64,000 bases of DNA. Source: Doris montereyensis. Lineage: Eukaryota > Mollusca > Gastropoda > Nudibranchia > Dorididae. Location: contig JAXRKP010000248.1 in assembly GCA_037039925.1 (NCBI GenBank), forward strand, positions 227,501 through 291,500. Reading direction: 5' to 3'. The notes under the pieces were generated by a model, which saw only the letters and a program-made list of their open reading frames with translations, made no database searches and had not been told where the DNA came from. How positions within the stretch are numbered: position 1 is the stretch's first letter; every line of letters starts with the position of its first letter. The translations under genes and the position numbers were made by a program. Shown piece after piece: positions 35,118-47,758 of the stretch.

Positions 35118-38100
35118 GTGAGTATTTAAACTCTATGAAATATAATGAAACACAGAGGTAGATATAATCTAGGTCTAGACATCCAGATGTAGATTCTAGT
35201 AGTTATAACCTTGGTCTCCATTAATTTATTGTCAGATTCCTTTTTTGCAATAAAACTGAATGTTCCGGAAATGTCAGCCTTTAGTTCCTGGACTTCGCAA
35301 CTATATCTAGAATCTAGATCTAGAGATCTAGTAATTACTTCCTGGTGTATTATTACATAAAATGACAGGCTAGTGCTTTGTTTTTCATCATTCCTTTCAG
35401 AATTATCTGAAAGTAGAAGCTTTATATTTGGAATGCAAAGTGTTTTGTTCCTTGGTTTCTAGAGACCCAGAGGCTAACTGAAGCTCTACTTCTATACAAT
35501 ATGAACAATATATTATTAGACTTAGACTAGGGATGACAGCATTTTGGTCTGCTTCAATGATAAGGGATGTGGGCAAACGTAAAGGTGATCCACTAGCTCA
35601 AGGTCCAGATGCGTGTTCACTTAGGGAGCATTTGGTAGACGGAGAAGACATATCTGTTCAATTGGCACTGTTCTGTGAGATAGACCTGCCATGGGCAAAG
35701 CAGTCAGGATTTGAAGATGATTCACGGGCATGACCAGTCAATTCAAGATGGCATCCCTCATGTTATTCATAGATTTTTAAAACAAAATTAGAAAAGAGCA
35801 GAGACTTTTATAATAAATGCTGAAAGGCCAGCATTTTACTACTATTGGCCATAATGACGGATCGACCTCGGCACTATTCGCCAAATAATGATTGATGATT
35901 CTCAACATAATACTTGTTAACCCTTTTCAGGCGGGTCCTGTATATTTTATTTGCATACCTACGCTAGTGGCGGGTCCCATATATTTGCATCACTCCTGGC
36001 CTTCCAGCAAGTCAAAGCGTTAGTGGCAGGTCCCGTAGAACTGCAATTGCAGTGCACTCAAAGACTAGTTTTGGGAATGCCTCTATTCTGAACAATTACG
36101 CTGATCAACCCATGCCAAACAAAGAAAGTCTGTTATTCTAAAGGGGTAAAAGTGATAGTTCATTTCGAGTCTAACACATACTCGATATATTTCTTATAAA
36201 GAGATACAACAACACACAGGAGCTCTATCTCAAATGCAGGCCGTGGACCCTCAGCAAAGTGGACAAAACCAAGACTCTTGTCTTCGTATGATCGACGCAA
36301 CTTCTGGACAGATGTCAATTACTTTAGTAAGAAACCCACAAGCAAGAAATAGTGATTGATATTTAATAAATAAAAGATATATCAGTGGCCAGTCACATTG
36401 CACACCTAAGGTCAGCCTGAATGAAGTCAATAGAAAGAAACCATGTTCAGGGTTGACCAATCAGGGGGAGCATTGTGTTGATGGTTATATTGTCAAACAT
36501 CACATACATCAAAATACATCTCCACCTCTTTTTCACATAAGAATGAAGAGATTAGAGTGTTGAAAGTACCAGGAAAATTGAAGCTTTTATCTGAGTATAG
36601 CGCCCTTGTAATAATTTATAAATTATAACATTTAATGGTAAATCTAATACCTTGTTGTTATTATTTGACATTTATACCCTATCATTTTCCACCTGGTTTT
36701 GAACAATATAATGTTAAATTTACATTGTACATACATGCGTGATTTGATCTCTCTTCTCTCTCTCTCCCCCCCTCCCTCTCTCTCTCTCTGTCTTGATTGT
36801 GCGTGTCTCCCCCGAAAGAAGACAAACATAACTAATAATGATAATATTTATTCATTTCTATATCACCCACTCCCATCTTACGACAGCTCAATTATACATA
36901 CATGTGTGTATATAGTAAAAAGATGATCAATGTAAGAAAATATGATATTATTTATAGTGGTGTATGGTACATGAATTAAAACCGCATAATAAAAACAATA
37001 ACTTTTCTTCTTAGAAGCATCGCATGAGATACGTTTTCAGGTGTTTTAAAGGTGTCTTCTGACGTGTCAAACATAGATCGCATTGACAGCGGAAGAGAAT
37101 TCCAGACGTATGGACCTGTGCATTTAACGCAGTGACAGTTTTGTTAGACCTTTCTTTGGGGGAACGCTTAGCAGACATTGATTGGTAGCTCTCAGTTGGT
37201 GAGATGGAATATAACCAGAGATCAGGTCTTTTAAAGTAATTTAGAGCTTTGTCAGTTTTACATATTTCGTAACACAATTTTGCAAATTTGTATATTATTA
37301 TTTTATCGATCGGGAGCCATTGTAGAGACATGAACATAGGGGTAATGTGTTCATATTTCTTTTTCTTCAAAATCACTCTGGCCGCATGGTTTTGGAACCG
37401 TTAGAGCTTTTTGAACCAAGACATTGATAGATAAATTTAAAAACAGGGAGTTGCAATTTTTAGAATTTTGGACAAAATGTGTGCTGAAGTCAATGTTTTA
37501 AGAGACCTTAGATTTTAAGAAAATTTGATACGTGGCCTAGACATCTGATTTCGAGGTAAAGAGTTTTACAGAGATGATTTATATGATATTCCATAGATAA
37601 ATTATCATCGAAATATATGTATGTCAATGTCATGTATACCCCAAGATTTTAAGCGTTGTATCTGAATTTTATTTCTTCGTTTCGACCCTCATGTCATAGA
37701 GTTAGTTTTGTCAGGCTAACTGAGATTATCTGGAGTACATAGTGATATTTTGTTTTTTTCTTCATTCAATTTAAGCTTGTTAGTAGTTATCCATGCTTTT
37801 ACATGAGATAGATAATTCCACAGATTCAAAAGATAATTTGTGTTTATAGGCGTTTGGCAAATTTGTAAAGCAGCGTATCGTCAGCATACATGTGATGGTT
37901 CACCACATGCTGTTTGACAATATCACCAAGCGGTTGTGTATACAATGTATATAGTAGGGGACCAAGCACTGACTCTTGTGGAACCCCATATATTTGAGTG
38001 GAAAAGGAGAAGATTGCACTTGATCAAAAGAGGTAAATTGGGTCATGAAGGTAGGATATTTATCAGTCAAGCACAGTGCCATCTAAACCAAAAGTTTGGG

Positions 38101-41100
38101 AAAGTCGCTCAATAAGAATAAAATCGTCAAGTGTGTCAAACGCCATGCTTAAATCAAACAAGGTTAAGACTGACACTCTCGTTCATCGGCAGCGCACAAC
38201 AAATCATTTTGTATCTTAAGCAAGGCTGTTTCTGTGTTGTGATATTGCCTGTAAGCTGACTGATTGGGTTCGAATAAAATTTATATTTCAGAAGGTGCTT
38301 CTTTAATTGCATTGCAACGACCTTTTCCAAAAATTTCGATAAAAATGTGGTTTGAAACACGCCTATATTTTTTTAATTCTTCAGGAGATGGTTGGGTTTC
38401 TTAAGTAGAGGGGTTGCAATTACGTATTTAAAGGCCTTAGGTACAATTCCAGTTTTTAGAGATTCATTAACAATTAGGACAGGAGCTAGGCGATCTAAAT
38501 ATTTAACTAATAATGATGTGTCAATTGGATCAAGGTAACATGACTTCGGTGGTGAAGATCTTATTAGGGTTTTGAGCTCCTCCTCTATGACCGGTTGGAA
38601 TTCACAGAAGACCGTATCACCCTCACATTGTTTGAAAGTGGGTGGTGAATGATGACGCTGGTCGAGATTGTTTCTGATGAGATGCAGTTTATCCTTGAAA
38701 TAAATTAATTTCGGAAAAACATGAGAGCGATGTGAATGCTGCCAATGGCGCAAACACAACTCACAAAATATTATACAAGCCAAATTAATTGACCTTTCTA
38801 TCCATGTAGCATGTCATGTTTGTTTGTTTTATTTTACCATTTTGTTATGTGATTATATTGATATTTGTAATTGATTATTTTATTTATTTTTATTGTCTTT
38901 TTAACATAGGTGACAAACAAGGGGGAGGTTGGAGACTGGTACACGGCTTTCTGTGGCAATCAGTCAGGATTTGTACCTGCAACTTATATCGAAATGATGG
39001 CACATGAGTATGCAATTTGATTGATATTATTAGTAATCCTGAGCTATGTTGTCATTTTCTCTATTGTTAACGTGTCTCGCTACATTTTTAATTAGTCTAG
39101 TAGGTATGATTCTATGGAAATACATTCATACTTTTACCAATATCTGCCAAAGATTTCTTGAGTAGCTCAATTGCTAGGGATGATAAAGTCTGTAAATTCA
39201 TTTAAATCTTGTGCAAATATGGAGAATCCAAACTGAAAATGAAAATTTGTCTGTAGCTTTTTATCATTCAAGTAAATGTTGGATGGGTAGCCACAATGTA
39301 AGGAATATTTACGTGATAATTTATTTTATTTTCCAGTTGGTACAAAGAAAAGTTTGGCAGGAATCAAGCAGAGCAGTGGATACTCACAAGAAATTCTGAT
39401 GGTGACTACGTCTATCCAAATGGTACTTTTATCATTCGAAAGAGTGAATCAGACGTGAACGGTTTTGCTTTATCTGTAAGGTAAAGATCATGTGTCTTAT
39501 TTTTGTTTATGGATATAATATAGTAAAAATACTGTCTTAGTGGTTATTATTATGACTTTGATTAACATTCTTCTTTTGAAATTAGACTTAAAGAAAGCTG
39601 TACAATTTTTTTAACAAGGTAATGATTTTTTTATTACTTAGACGAAAGGAGACCAAACAGTTCTATGTATAGTTATAATTATATTATATTTAATTCTACA
39701 TATATTTGAATATAAAAAAACCCCAACCATAATCTATTATTGCTATTATTTGTTTTGTCATCAGGTGTGCAACAACAGTTCAACACTTTAGGATTCTCAA
39801 AGACAGCAGAAATAAATTTTATATCTGGCCAAATAATACATTTATTTCCCTCAATCAACTCGTCCAAACTTATACAAACGAAAGCGTCTCTGGTGATCCC
39901 AACAAAGATATAATTTTAAAAGAAATTTCGCAAGAGGTAAGGTCATATTCTTCATTTAAATTATTAGGCTTGAGTGTGTTTTGATTGTTGTTTGTATATT
40001 ATATATATATAATATAGTAATTTATGATTTTCATACCTTTGGATTGGTCTGGTCAGGACTTGAGAACATTTGCTAGGGTTTTGACAACTCTTGAGTGTCA
40101 GCTTATTCCATAGCATATTTAAGCATCCGGAATAGATTGCATGATATGATGAAACTTGTCCTAGTTTTATGCTACTGTCACAATGTTGTGTATTCGTAGA
40201 AAAGTAGATACATATAGTTTGTCTGTAATGAGGATTGTGTTAAGGGTTACTACTTTGTCCTTGCAATTATGTCTTGAAAAAAAGGCAGGAGGGAGGTAAC
40301 AAAGATTACTGTCTTCTATCTCTGGGCAGCAAAGGACAATGGGAAATATTATCATGTTGTTCATTTTATTTCATCTGTTTCGGGCTCAAAATTTAAGTTG
40401 CAGCTCAGTGTGAATCATAAAGATAAAGATGGATTTATAGGCCATATTTCCGCACAAGTGCAGGCTTCCCGACTGTTCAAATTTATAAATGTCACCTGCC
40501 GGCAGCAGTTGTTCTGCTTTGATGTGTAACCGACTTGAAATGTTCTGTGATGCAGAATGCAGCAAGGGACTAAACTTCATGGATTTTCGTCCGCTCTCTT
40601 TTAAATTGAAATGCAGTTTGATATTATGTTGCATTATTCATGACAGCGGGATGTCGATAGCAAAATGGTTAGGCTACCAGGCTTGGGATCATGAGATCCC
40701 GGGTTCGAATCCTAGCAAGCCTAGGTCCGATGTTGTGTTCCTTGGGAAAGACACTTAACATGCATTTTCCTCACTCAATCTAGGTGCAAATTGGTGCAAG
40801 CACTAGCTTGGGAGTACAACCCTGTGTCAGACTAACATCCTGTCCAGGAGGTGATTATTGTCACCTGTTCTGTTTCACGGGGATACGCTTCGGCTCTATG
40901 GTCGTAATGGTGGGCTTGAAGGATCTTTACTTTACTCATGACAGCAAGATGGTTGGCTGTATAAAGTCAGACATTCATGTCATGCGGGTTGATCTGGCTC
41001 CCAAGGGGTGGTAGAGAGAAAGATGCTCAGAGAGAGAGAGAGAGAACTCAAGTACCGTTATAATCTCATATTAAACAGGATATTCTTGCTAGATGATATA

Positions 41101-42084
41101 GGTAATTTTGCAGATCTAATCACATTAATGACAGCAGTGATGATTTTAGATTAATCAAAGTTTTGTATGGATCTATTTTGAATTATACAGATAATCATAT
41201 ATACAATAGATCTATTTATCTTGGTCTTGGCCCAGAGTGATCTACTAGGTACAAAGTGAAATTAATGAAAAAGTTGCTCAGTATCTTCAATAGTGAATTG
41301 CGTAAAAATGTTTACTTTGATTGGTGATTAAATGATAATTTGAAAGTTGATCATGAATATTTCATGTGTTTCTTCTCTTCACCAATACACATATTTCCCT
41401 TAAAATGCACATGTTTTGCTTAGATACATATACACATTTATCATCTGAAAACTGGTTGGCATCTCTGCTGACAAAGTTTTCAAATGAAATATTCAACAAA
41501 GGGAAGACAAAAAAGGAAACACAAAAAAATAAACAAACAAAAGATCTACAGAAGAACCAGGCAACAGTATATGATGGTGTCAGACTCTTTCCTTGATTAC
41601 AATCGTTACAAACAAAAGCACCCGTTTTATTCCCCTTTCAACAAATTGAAGTTCAACAGCTATATACAGAAGGGCTATTATTTTTTTTTTACTTGTTCTC
41701 AATTTTAATTTTAATGTATCACATGTTGGTTTTTACATGTTCAGGCAATTAGTCATTTAACAGAACTAAAAAAAAAAATATGTATCTGTTGAAAGAAATG
41801 ATCTCTTGTGTTCTCAAAATTGTTAAAAATAAAAATGTTATTCAGATGCCAAGGTGTTAAACAGTATTAATTGTATCTTTGTTTTTTTTTTGGGTGTCTC
41901 TTCATCCTTTTGCAGGTCTGTCAGGCTTTGTACAATTTTGCTCCTGCGAATGATGAAGAACTGGAATTGAGAAAAGGTGATATGATTAAAGTCTTATCAA
42001 AGTGTGATCCAAACTGGTGGGAAGGTGAAGTCGGCGATCGGAAAGGTTTTTTTTCCTGTGAACTATGTCAAAAAGGTTGCTTGA
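35040..42084 (+). CDS. GRB2: GRB2-like SH3-SH2-SH3 adaptor, 5 exons
   Basis: Cytoplasmic adaptor of the GRB2/drk/SEM-5 family, expected to couple phosphotyrosine receptors to SOS and other proline-rich partners. Exons: 35040-35117, 38910-39007, 39337-39480, 39765-39936, 41916-42084. All introns are GT-AG with consistent phases. N-SH3 (residues 1-58): F7, F9, W36, P49 and Y52 fall at the same numbers as in human GRB2, but T51 replaces N51. SH2 (~60-160): phosphotyrosine arginine R93 in IIRKSES, H114 in VQHFRIL, and W128, equivalent to GRB2 W121 that sets pYxN preference. There are about seven extra residues before R93. C-SH3 (165-219): ALYNF, WW at 198-199, and PVNY after one T is removed from the 42047-42054 run. 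Corrected length 219 against 217 in human. As printed, the frame runs on to TAA at 42110. A divergent paralogue (GRAP-like) is possible. Confidence 0.93.
36836..38790 (-). mobile_element. CR1-like LINE, decayed, antisense in intron 1
   Basis: Minus strand. Pieces in order: a pre-RT linker region with HHSPPTFKQC (~38640), LLKKPN and FLSKFLEKVVAMQLKKHLLK (~38340), motif A FDLSMAFDTLDDFILIERL (~38160), GVPQESVLGPLLYTLYTQPL (~37985), motif C YADD at 37888-37877, and C-terminal LQWLPIDKIIIYKFAKLCYE (~37320). It ends near 36836 with an ATTATCATTATTAG-type tail. Frameshifts break the ORF. The endonuclease part is missing, so it is 5'-truncated. Confidence 0.86.
38910..39007 (+). CDS. GRB2: Adaptor exon 2
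   Basis: Acceptor tttttaacatag. It encodes VTNKGEVGDWYTAFCGNQSG and FVPATYIEMMAH, the second half of N-SH3 including W36, P49 and Y52. Donor CATGA|GTATGC; 98 bp. Confidence 0.93.
39337..39480 (+). CDS. GRB2: Adaptor exon 3
   Basis: Acceptor tattttccag. First half of SH2: DWYKEKFGRNQAEQWIL, a DGDYVYPNG insertion relative to GRB2, then FIIRKSESDVNGFALSV with the phosphotyrosine-binding arginine. Donor GTAAG|GTAAAG; 144 bp. Confidence 0.93.
39765..39936 (+). CDS. GRB2: Adaptor exon 4
   Basis: Acceptor gtcatcag. Second half of SH2: CATTVQHFRILKDSRNKFYI, W128, SLNQLVQTY, and a DIILKEISQE linker. This parallels VQHFKVLRD...KYFLW...SLNELVDYH of GRB2. Donor GAG|GTAAGG; 172 bp. Confidence 0.93.
40648..40935 (+). 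mobile_element. SINE-A, full length with perfect duplication
   Basis: 288 bp. B box gggttcgaatcc, body shared with the other copies, tail tttactttac. Target duplications tcatgacagc at 40638-40647 and 40936-40945 are identical. In adaptor intron 4, sense orientation. Confidence 0.92.
41916..42084 (+). CDS. GRB2: Adaptor exon 5 (terminal, one base extra)
   Basis: Acceptor tccttttgcag. It encodes VCQALYNFAPANDEELELRK, then GDMIKVLSKCDPNWWEGEVG and DRKGFF. At the T8 run (42047-42054) the printed frame becomes SCELCQKG... to TAA 42108-42110. With seven T it reads PVNYVKKVA and stops at TGA 42082-42084, restoring the SH3 PxxY ligand-binding residues and a GRB2-like length. Confidence 0.91.
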
Positions 42085-42700
42085 AAACCCATCCAAGCAG
42101 ACTATTTTAAAAGAATTAATCTCAAGATGTCCTCCATGAGTTATGGCATTTTCATGTGTTTAAAAACTACAAATGACTGTTATTTAATCATGTTTGTATT
42201 GTTGCAATGAGTGAGCAAATGGCTTATCAGAAGCACTGCATATTCATCATCTCACTTGTTCGAGGGTGAGTGAAATATATTCAATTAGGGGGTTAGTCGA
42301 ATGGGGTTAAAGTAGGCTTGATGTTTTTTTAATGATTTTAAATATAACTTAATCCAAGAAAATCTTGCAGTGTTACTGGAAGTGACCTTCTTACTGTGAG
42401 GGGTTGTTCCAGCCATTTGCATGAAAACATGAGTGTATGCAAGGGGTGAAGCTAGTTTGAACAATGATTTCACATTTACAGATGATAAAAGACCTATAAA
42501 GCATGTATTTTTCTGAAAGTTGAAAGAATAAGGAATTCATATTGGGATGTTATTGCAAGCAACAAGAGAAACTTATACCAAGGACTAAAAAATAGCAGCA
42601 ATAGCCGTGCAAGCAACTTAGGCTTGCACAAAGTGTGTTGAACGGGAAAATGTCACTTTGACGAATGATAGCGAGGCTACCGGGAAAGCTACGAGCTTAA

Positions 42701-42706
42701 AATAAA
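42701..42706 (+). terminator. Candidate polyadenylation signal
   Basis: AATAAA about 620 nt past the adaptor stop. Other AT-rich hexamers exist further downstream, so usage is uncertain. Confidence 0.3.
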
Positions 42707-43740
42707 TTGTAATCTCATTGATTGTTGTTTAACTCTGAACTCAAAAGGTCAAACTACATCATAAACTAAGTATAGGGCTGCGCTTCCTGTGCCAATGACG
42801 ACGGTCCTAAATATAGTTGTTCGGGGCCAACCGTAACACGCTCTTCTTGGGTTAAAATTATTCTATACGGAAATCCGCATTGAAGAAAGCAGAACATGTT
42901 GTAGCTATTGTCACAGTTTGTTTTCGTCTGTCACCAAAAGAGGTTGCGGTAAATCATTATTTTCTTGTTTCCTCAATGAAACCGTGAACATTTTGGAAAA
43001 ATGATTCAGGTTTTTCATAAAATCAATTTTCATCAGAGGAGAAAAAAAAGTATATCTAATGTAATTTTTGCAGCTGAATCCGACAGAGCTTTTTGGTTAA
43101 TAGGCTTAATGTCCTTCATTCCTGTAAGATTTGCATAGTTAAAAAAACAAGAGAAGCGTGTGTTTGAACACTTCAAGGACAAATCTCATATTCCATATTA
43201 TATTGTGGACTTGCGCATTTAGACAGTTTTATTAACGATGTTATGTTTTCACTTACTAAGATGACTATTTTGATAACTTGCTTATGGTAATTTGACCAAG
43301 ATTTGCCTCTGCTTGTTTCATTTCAAGACAACACTGGTCAAAAACAAAAGTTGTTCTTTCATTTGACAAGTTTGAAGTTTCATCCTTACGGATTCATGTA
43401 AATTGAAATACAATGTTTAAATATGTATCCAATTTATAATGTGTAATATGGCCATGCTGTGACTCGTCTTAATGGTTCTCTAATAAGAGTTGAATATGTG
43501 GATCAAATACTGTAGAAGATGATAAGGATAGTGCGATTGCTATTGAGATAATGTTTGTCTGGAATCTTGAGAATTGTCAATTTCTATGCTTCTCTTTCAC
43601 TTTTACTGTTTACCCAGTCATAATCTCATTACTTTGATCCAATTTACGCATGCTGATTTCAATAATTCATACAGAAAATGTTTATAAATAAGGATGCTCA
43701 ATTAATGCAAATGAAAACTGCAAATATACACTGTATAGAA

Positions 43741-43806
43741 ATATACATACATACATACATACATACATACATACATACATACATACATACACACACATAC
43801 ATACAG
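43741..43806. repeat. (CATA)n microsatellite
   Basis: Tetranucleotide ATAC/CATA array with a cacacac interruption near 43790. Confidence 0.95.
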
Positions 43807-44778
43807 ATATACATAGAATACATACAGATATTCAAGCATTTATATAATATATGCATGTATGTGGGGGGAAAATGATTAATGTATTGTAAAATTTTATATC
43901 CCAAAGAGATTTTGAAATTTGATATTGCCTTGTATTTTGAATATATACTGTTTTTAATGCCAAGTTACTTGTCTCTGTATTTGTATGTTATCTGATGTCT
44001 CATTCTTGTTGAGGACACTCATAAACACCATATATATGTAGTCCTATATAAATAGCACTATCTATTTATTCATTGAATTACTGTTGAAATTGAATAATGT
44101 CTAAAGGTAACTTAACTGCCTACACAATGTAAAACTTAAAATTTGTGATCGGAAATTCAAAAGCAGAGGGAGGAGTTTGGGACAGATGAGGCAGAAGATA
44201 AATGTCATTATTTGTTATTTTGATCACTCATTATTTGCATCAGTGGACTGCTGTTGTGTTTCTTATTCTCTACACAAATTGATCATAAATTTGGTTTGTG
44301 CCCTATCTCGACGCAAATGAACACAAGAAAACACACAAACTTATCGTCTAAGACAATGCTGTTGATTGATTAGTTGTTTTGTATTCTTCTTCAGGACATT
44401 GAGATTTGATCAATATTGATTTTCTTAGATGTTAAATCGTACCATTGAATATCCAATGTCCCTTTGAATCTAATGCCATAATAGACAATGTCTTTTCTCT
44501 TTTCATGTTAAAAATGTTATGTTTAAATTGTGGTACCCAACATGTCGAAATAGCATATATGTACTTTTTCATGTGAAACATTTTAAGCCTTTTTTTCTAA
44601 ACAATTTTTGTAGAGGTGTTTCACCATATGATATGTGAGCATAATACAACAGTTCACTCTTATTCTCTATGAATTATCACTCCAAAGCGTCCACTATTGC
44701 TGTATAACTTTAAACATGAGAATGTACACTGTTACACAATGAAGTCTTGATAGTTTTAATTAATTATAAAAATGAATG

Positions 44779-44813
<35 letters not shown>

Positions 44814-45405
44814 GGGGGAGAGAGAGAGAATGGCCTATATTTCTTGTTGCCCACTTTTTTCGCAATTTTTTGTTCATTGCTCCATTTATGTGCTTGATTG
44901 CATTGAACAGGTGAATTCTATTGGCATTACATTTCTGGACTCTTGAAAAGTTGGGATTACACAACATGATTAGAATTATGAAATAAAGCCAAGAGCTGAA
45001 GAGCTCGTATCCCTTGAAGACTTCCAACGTCTTAGTGTATTTTACACTAACTGAAGGTAGCAAGACACTCATTCATTATGGCTTCATTTATTTAGTCAGC
45101 CCTGTCTCATTAATTGTATGATTGTTTGAAATATCAAATGAGAGCATTGACTGTCAGAACCACCACAGGAACTAATATTTCTGACAAGAAGAAGTGGATA
45201 ATTAATTGGGGGGGGGGGGGGGGGCATCACCTGTACAACATTTGTTTGCTAGGATGAAGGTTCAGATTACACTTATGATGAGATGGTCAAACTTTTTTCC
45301 TAGGGGGCACTTTCCTTTACCAGCAATCAATGAAGGGCTCAACTGTTACAAAATTTGCTTTGGTCTGCAGGTTGAAGTTTGCCCACCCCTTACTTATGTA
45401 GTGAG

Positions 45406-45624
45406 CCATGTTCCCTCTAAGCTGTGAGCGTGTGCGCACGTACTCCAGGGAGAGAAGGTGCACACAGTTGAGAAATGTCTACGCACACCAATGAAAAAAA
45501 ATATTCTTGTCTAGCGTTCATTCTCATGCATGCAGTATACAGAATAGGGATTTTTTTGTCAAACTTTGCACAACACCAAAAAATGTTGACAAGAATAGAC
45601 AAGAAAATACGAGAGGGAACATAA
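45406..45624. mobile_element. hAT-type MITE, 219 bp
   Basis: Perfect 8-bp flanking duplication gtagtgag (45398-45405, 45625-45632). Ends: left CCATGTTCCCTCTAAGCTG, right in reverse complement TTATGTTCCCTCTCG. The 8-bp duplication and short inverted repeat indicate hAT. No coding capacity. Confidence 0.72.
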
Positions 45625-46665
45625 GTAGTGAGTAATACTAATATGCTTTGTTGGTTTGAGTGCAAAGACATTCCTGTTTATGTATCTGAAAAGTGAAAAC
45701 TGTATAGCCTGGTTATTTCAAAGAATGAAAGCTAGTAGGGTACATTGCCTTTCAAAAAAAGAGAACCATCTTTCACATATGAATGCAGGAAATGGATGCC
45801 AAAATTTGTTTCGTTTACTTTTATGCTTTTGTTTAAATTAGGTCAGTTGTCTGCTTGAAATGAATGTGTGTTTTCCATAGTATGGTCAATGCTCTGACTC
45901 ATGTATTTCTCAACAAGCTAAAATGATCTAGATTTATTAACAAAGTTTTGTGAACTAAGTTTATATATGAAAGAAAGAGAATGCGTGTGCAAGGAATGGA
46001 ACTATTTTATATACAGCCACTTTCACAGCATTTTATATTTTTTAAATAAAAATTTCTCTCTCTTTGTTTGCCTTTGTATTTAACATTATTTCTACTGATA
46101 GTCTGCTTTAGAGCACTTTTGATAACTGATCAGAACTCTTCCTAGTTTAACTTTGTAAATGTAATATTTCCTTTTTAAATTGTTGGTACTGTGCAGGTGT
46201 ACCGGGAGGCCCTTCTTCTTTCCTTTCACGCTTTTACGTGTCTTTGATTTGGCTATGTCCTCTTGCTTCACCATGAGATGGCCTCATATGATGGAAGAAG
46301 CCCTTTTTAAACTTGGTCAGCTCACCTGCAAACTCAATTGTTACAGCACATAGTTTCTCTGATGTCTTATGACATGTATACTTGTTTGTTTTTGTTGTGT
46401 ACAAGATGAGGAAAGCTCGCAGTTACCATACTAGCAATAAGAACAAGGTGGTTAGAATTCAATGCATTGTTTAGTATCATATTCGTTCCAATGTCATAAG
46501 ATTCAACACCATTGCGATACCAGTCTCTCCATACTAGCGTTCAATAAAAAATTATATGATTTCACACAGGAGACCTGAGCACAGAAGATAAAAAGAAAAT
46601 TGAAGCATGGGTAAATGCCGTTACCACAATTTATATGAAAATTCTTGATGTTAATGTTTAAATGC

Positions 46666-46670
<5 letters not shown>

Positions 46671-46717
<47 letters not shown>
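46671..46717. repeat. (ATT)n microsatellite
   Basis: About 47 bp of ATT repeats. Confidence 0.95.
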
Positions 46718-46718
<1 letters not shown>

Positions 46719-47384
46719 ATGATTGTTATTATTACTTAACTTACTTTCATATTAATGGTGTTTTTCTCTGGCTTGTTTTTGCTGTTTTAAAATCTATTTT
46801 TGTGTCAATCAGTTTAGAATTGTTGATACATGTATTTACTTAGGTAGTGTTGAAAATGATATATCTCAAATGTGCCAACATGATCAAAATCAGGGGGCGG
46901 GGAAGGAGAGGAAGAGAGCGAGAGAGAGAGAAATACAGGCAAAAAAGTTATATAGACCCAACACAGGGTGTCTATCTTCGTATATATTGACATCGCATAA
47001 CTTGTGATTTGCGACATAATGTCAGTGTATGTTGAATACACTTCTTTTTGTAAGGAACACTTCATTTCACACCATATCTCGGCTTTTGAGTTAATGATTA
47101 ATATATGTATGGCTTTGGTTAACATGTTGTTACATAATGTTATCTATTTAACTCCATCCACCCTTCATTCTCTCCAAGACTAATAATAAGTTATTTTATC
47201 AGATTGAATGAAACAGTTACAAATTTAAAAGAGAAAATATCACAGTGTCAAAATCATAAGTTCAATGCCCTGTAGCAGGTGTGTCAAACTCCAGGTTCCC
47301 ACATAAGTCATACATGAGTCACACTTAGTTGTCATGAGGGCCACCCATGACCACTTCTCACTACTTGATGAAATCAACTATTGG

Positions 47385-47540
47385 TGCGGAGCATGTGGGG
47401 CGGGTGGTTGGTGGGCACTGCTGGTAAACCCTACTTCTTTTCTTTCCTTCTTCTGTCACTTATCTTTCATCTTGCTGTTTCCTCCTAATTCACCCTAAGA
47501 TCACTGCAAATAATGGACGGGGTAAGTTTCAACAGATCAA
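47385..47540 (-). repeat. R1 interspersed repeat, copy 3
   Basis: Reverse-complement landmarks: 'aaacttaccccgtccattat', 'gtgatcttagggtgaatt', 'aggaggaaacagcaagatg', 'aaagaaaagaagtagg', then 'cccaccaaccacccgcc'. Same order as the plus-strand copies. Confidence 0.78.
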
Positions 47541-47694
47541 ACAAAAACAAACTGCAGGCGAGCTTCCAAAGGGGCGCGAGATTGACATGCCTGCAAAACA
47601 AACCGCAGGTGAGCTTCCAAAGGGCGCAAGATTGACATGCCTGCAAAACAAACCGCAGGTGAGCTTCCAAAAGGCGCGAGATTGACATGCCTGC
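47541..47694. repeat. 50-bp minisatellite, three copies
   Basis: Unit 'aaacaaaccgcaggtgagct' + 'tccaaagggcgcaagattga' + 'catgcctgca', three copies with single-base differences, immediately adjoining the R1 copy. Confidence 0.93.
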
Positions 47695-47758
47695 CCTATA
47701 GTGGTCTGTTCAATGAAAAAGAACATAGAGAAACTTAATTTTCAACCATAATGGCTGG

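Larger units (their letters stand above)
42085..45405 (+). other. Probable 3'UTR and flank of the adaptor gene
   Basis: No coding exon seen. First AATAAA after the stop is at 42701-42706, about 620 nt downstream. A (CATA)n microsatellite lies at 43741-43806 and a TA/GA patch at 44778-44829. A 45.2-kb segment (a G18 run, then 'tggtcaaacttttttcctag') resembles hAT-type ends, but no pair was established. Confidence 0.4.

Noticed and set aside
35533..35733. 66-codon frame in adaptor intron 1
   Set aside because: Could be mistaken for an alternative exon, but it has no SH3/SH2 similarity and no good splice sites at its ends.
45240..45400. Second hAT element upstream of the 45.4-kb MITE
   Set aside because: Ends 'tggtcaaacttttttcc' and 'gaagtttgcccacccc' are suggestive, but no matching target duplication was found.
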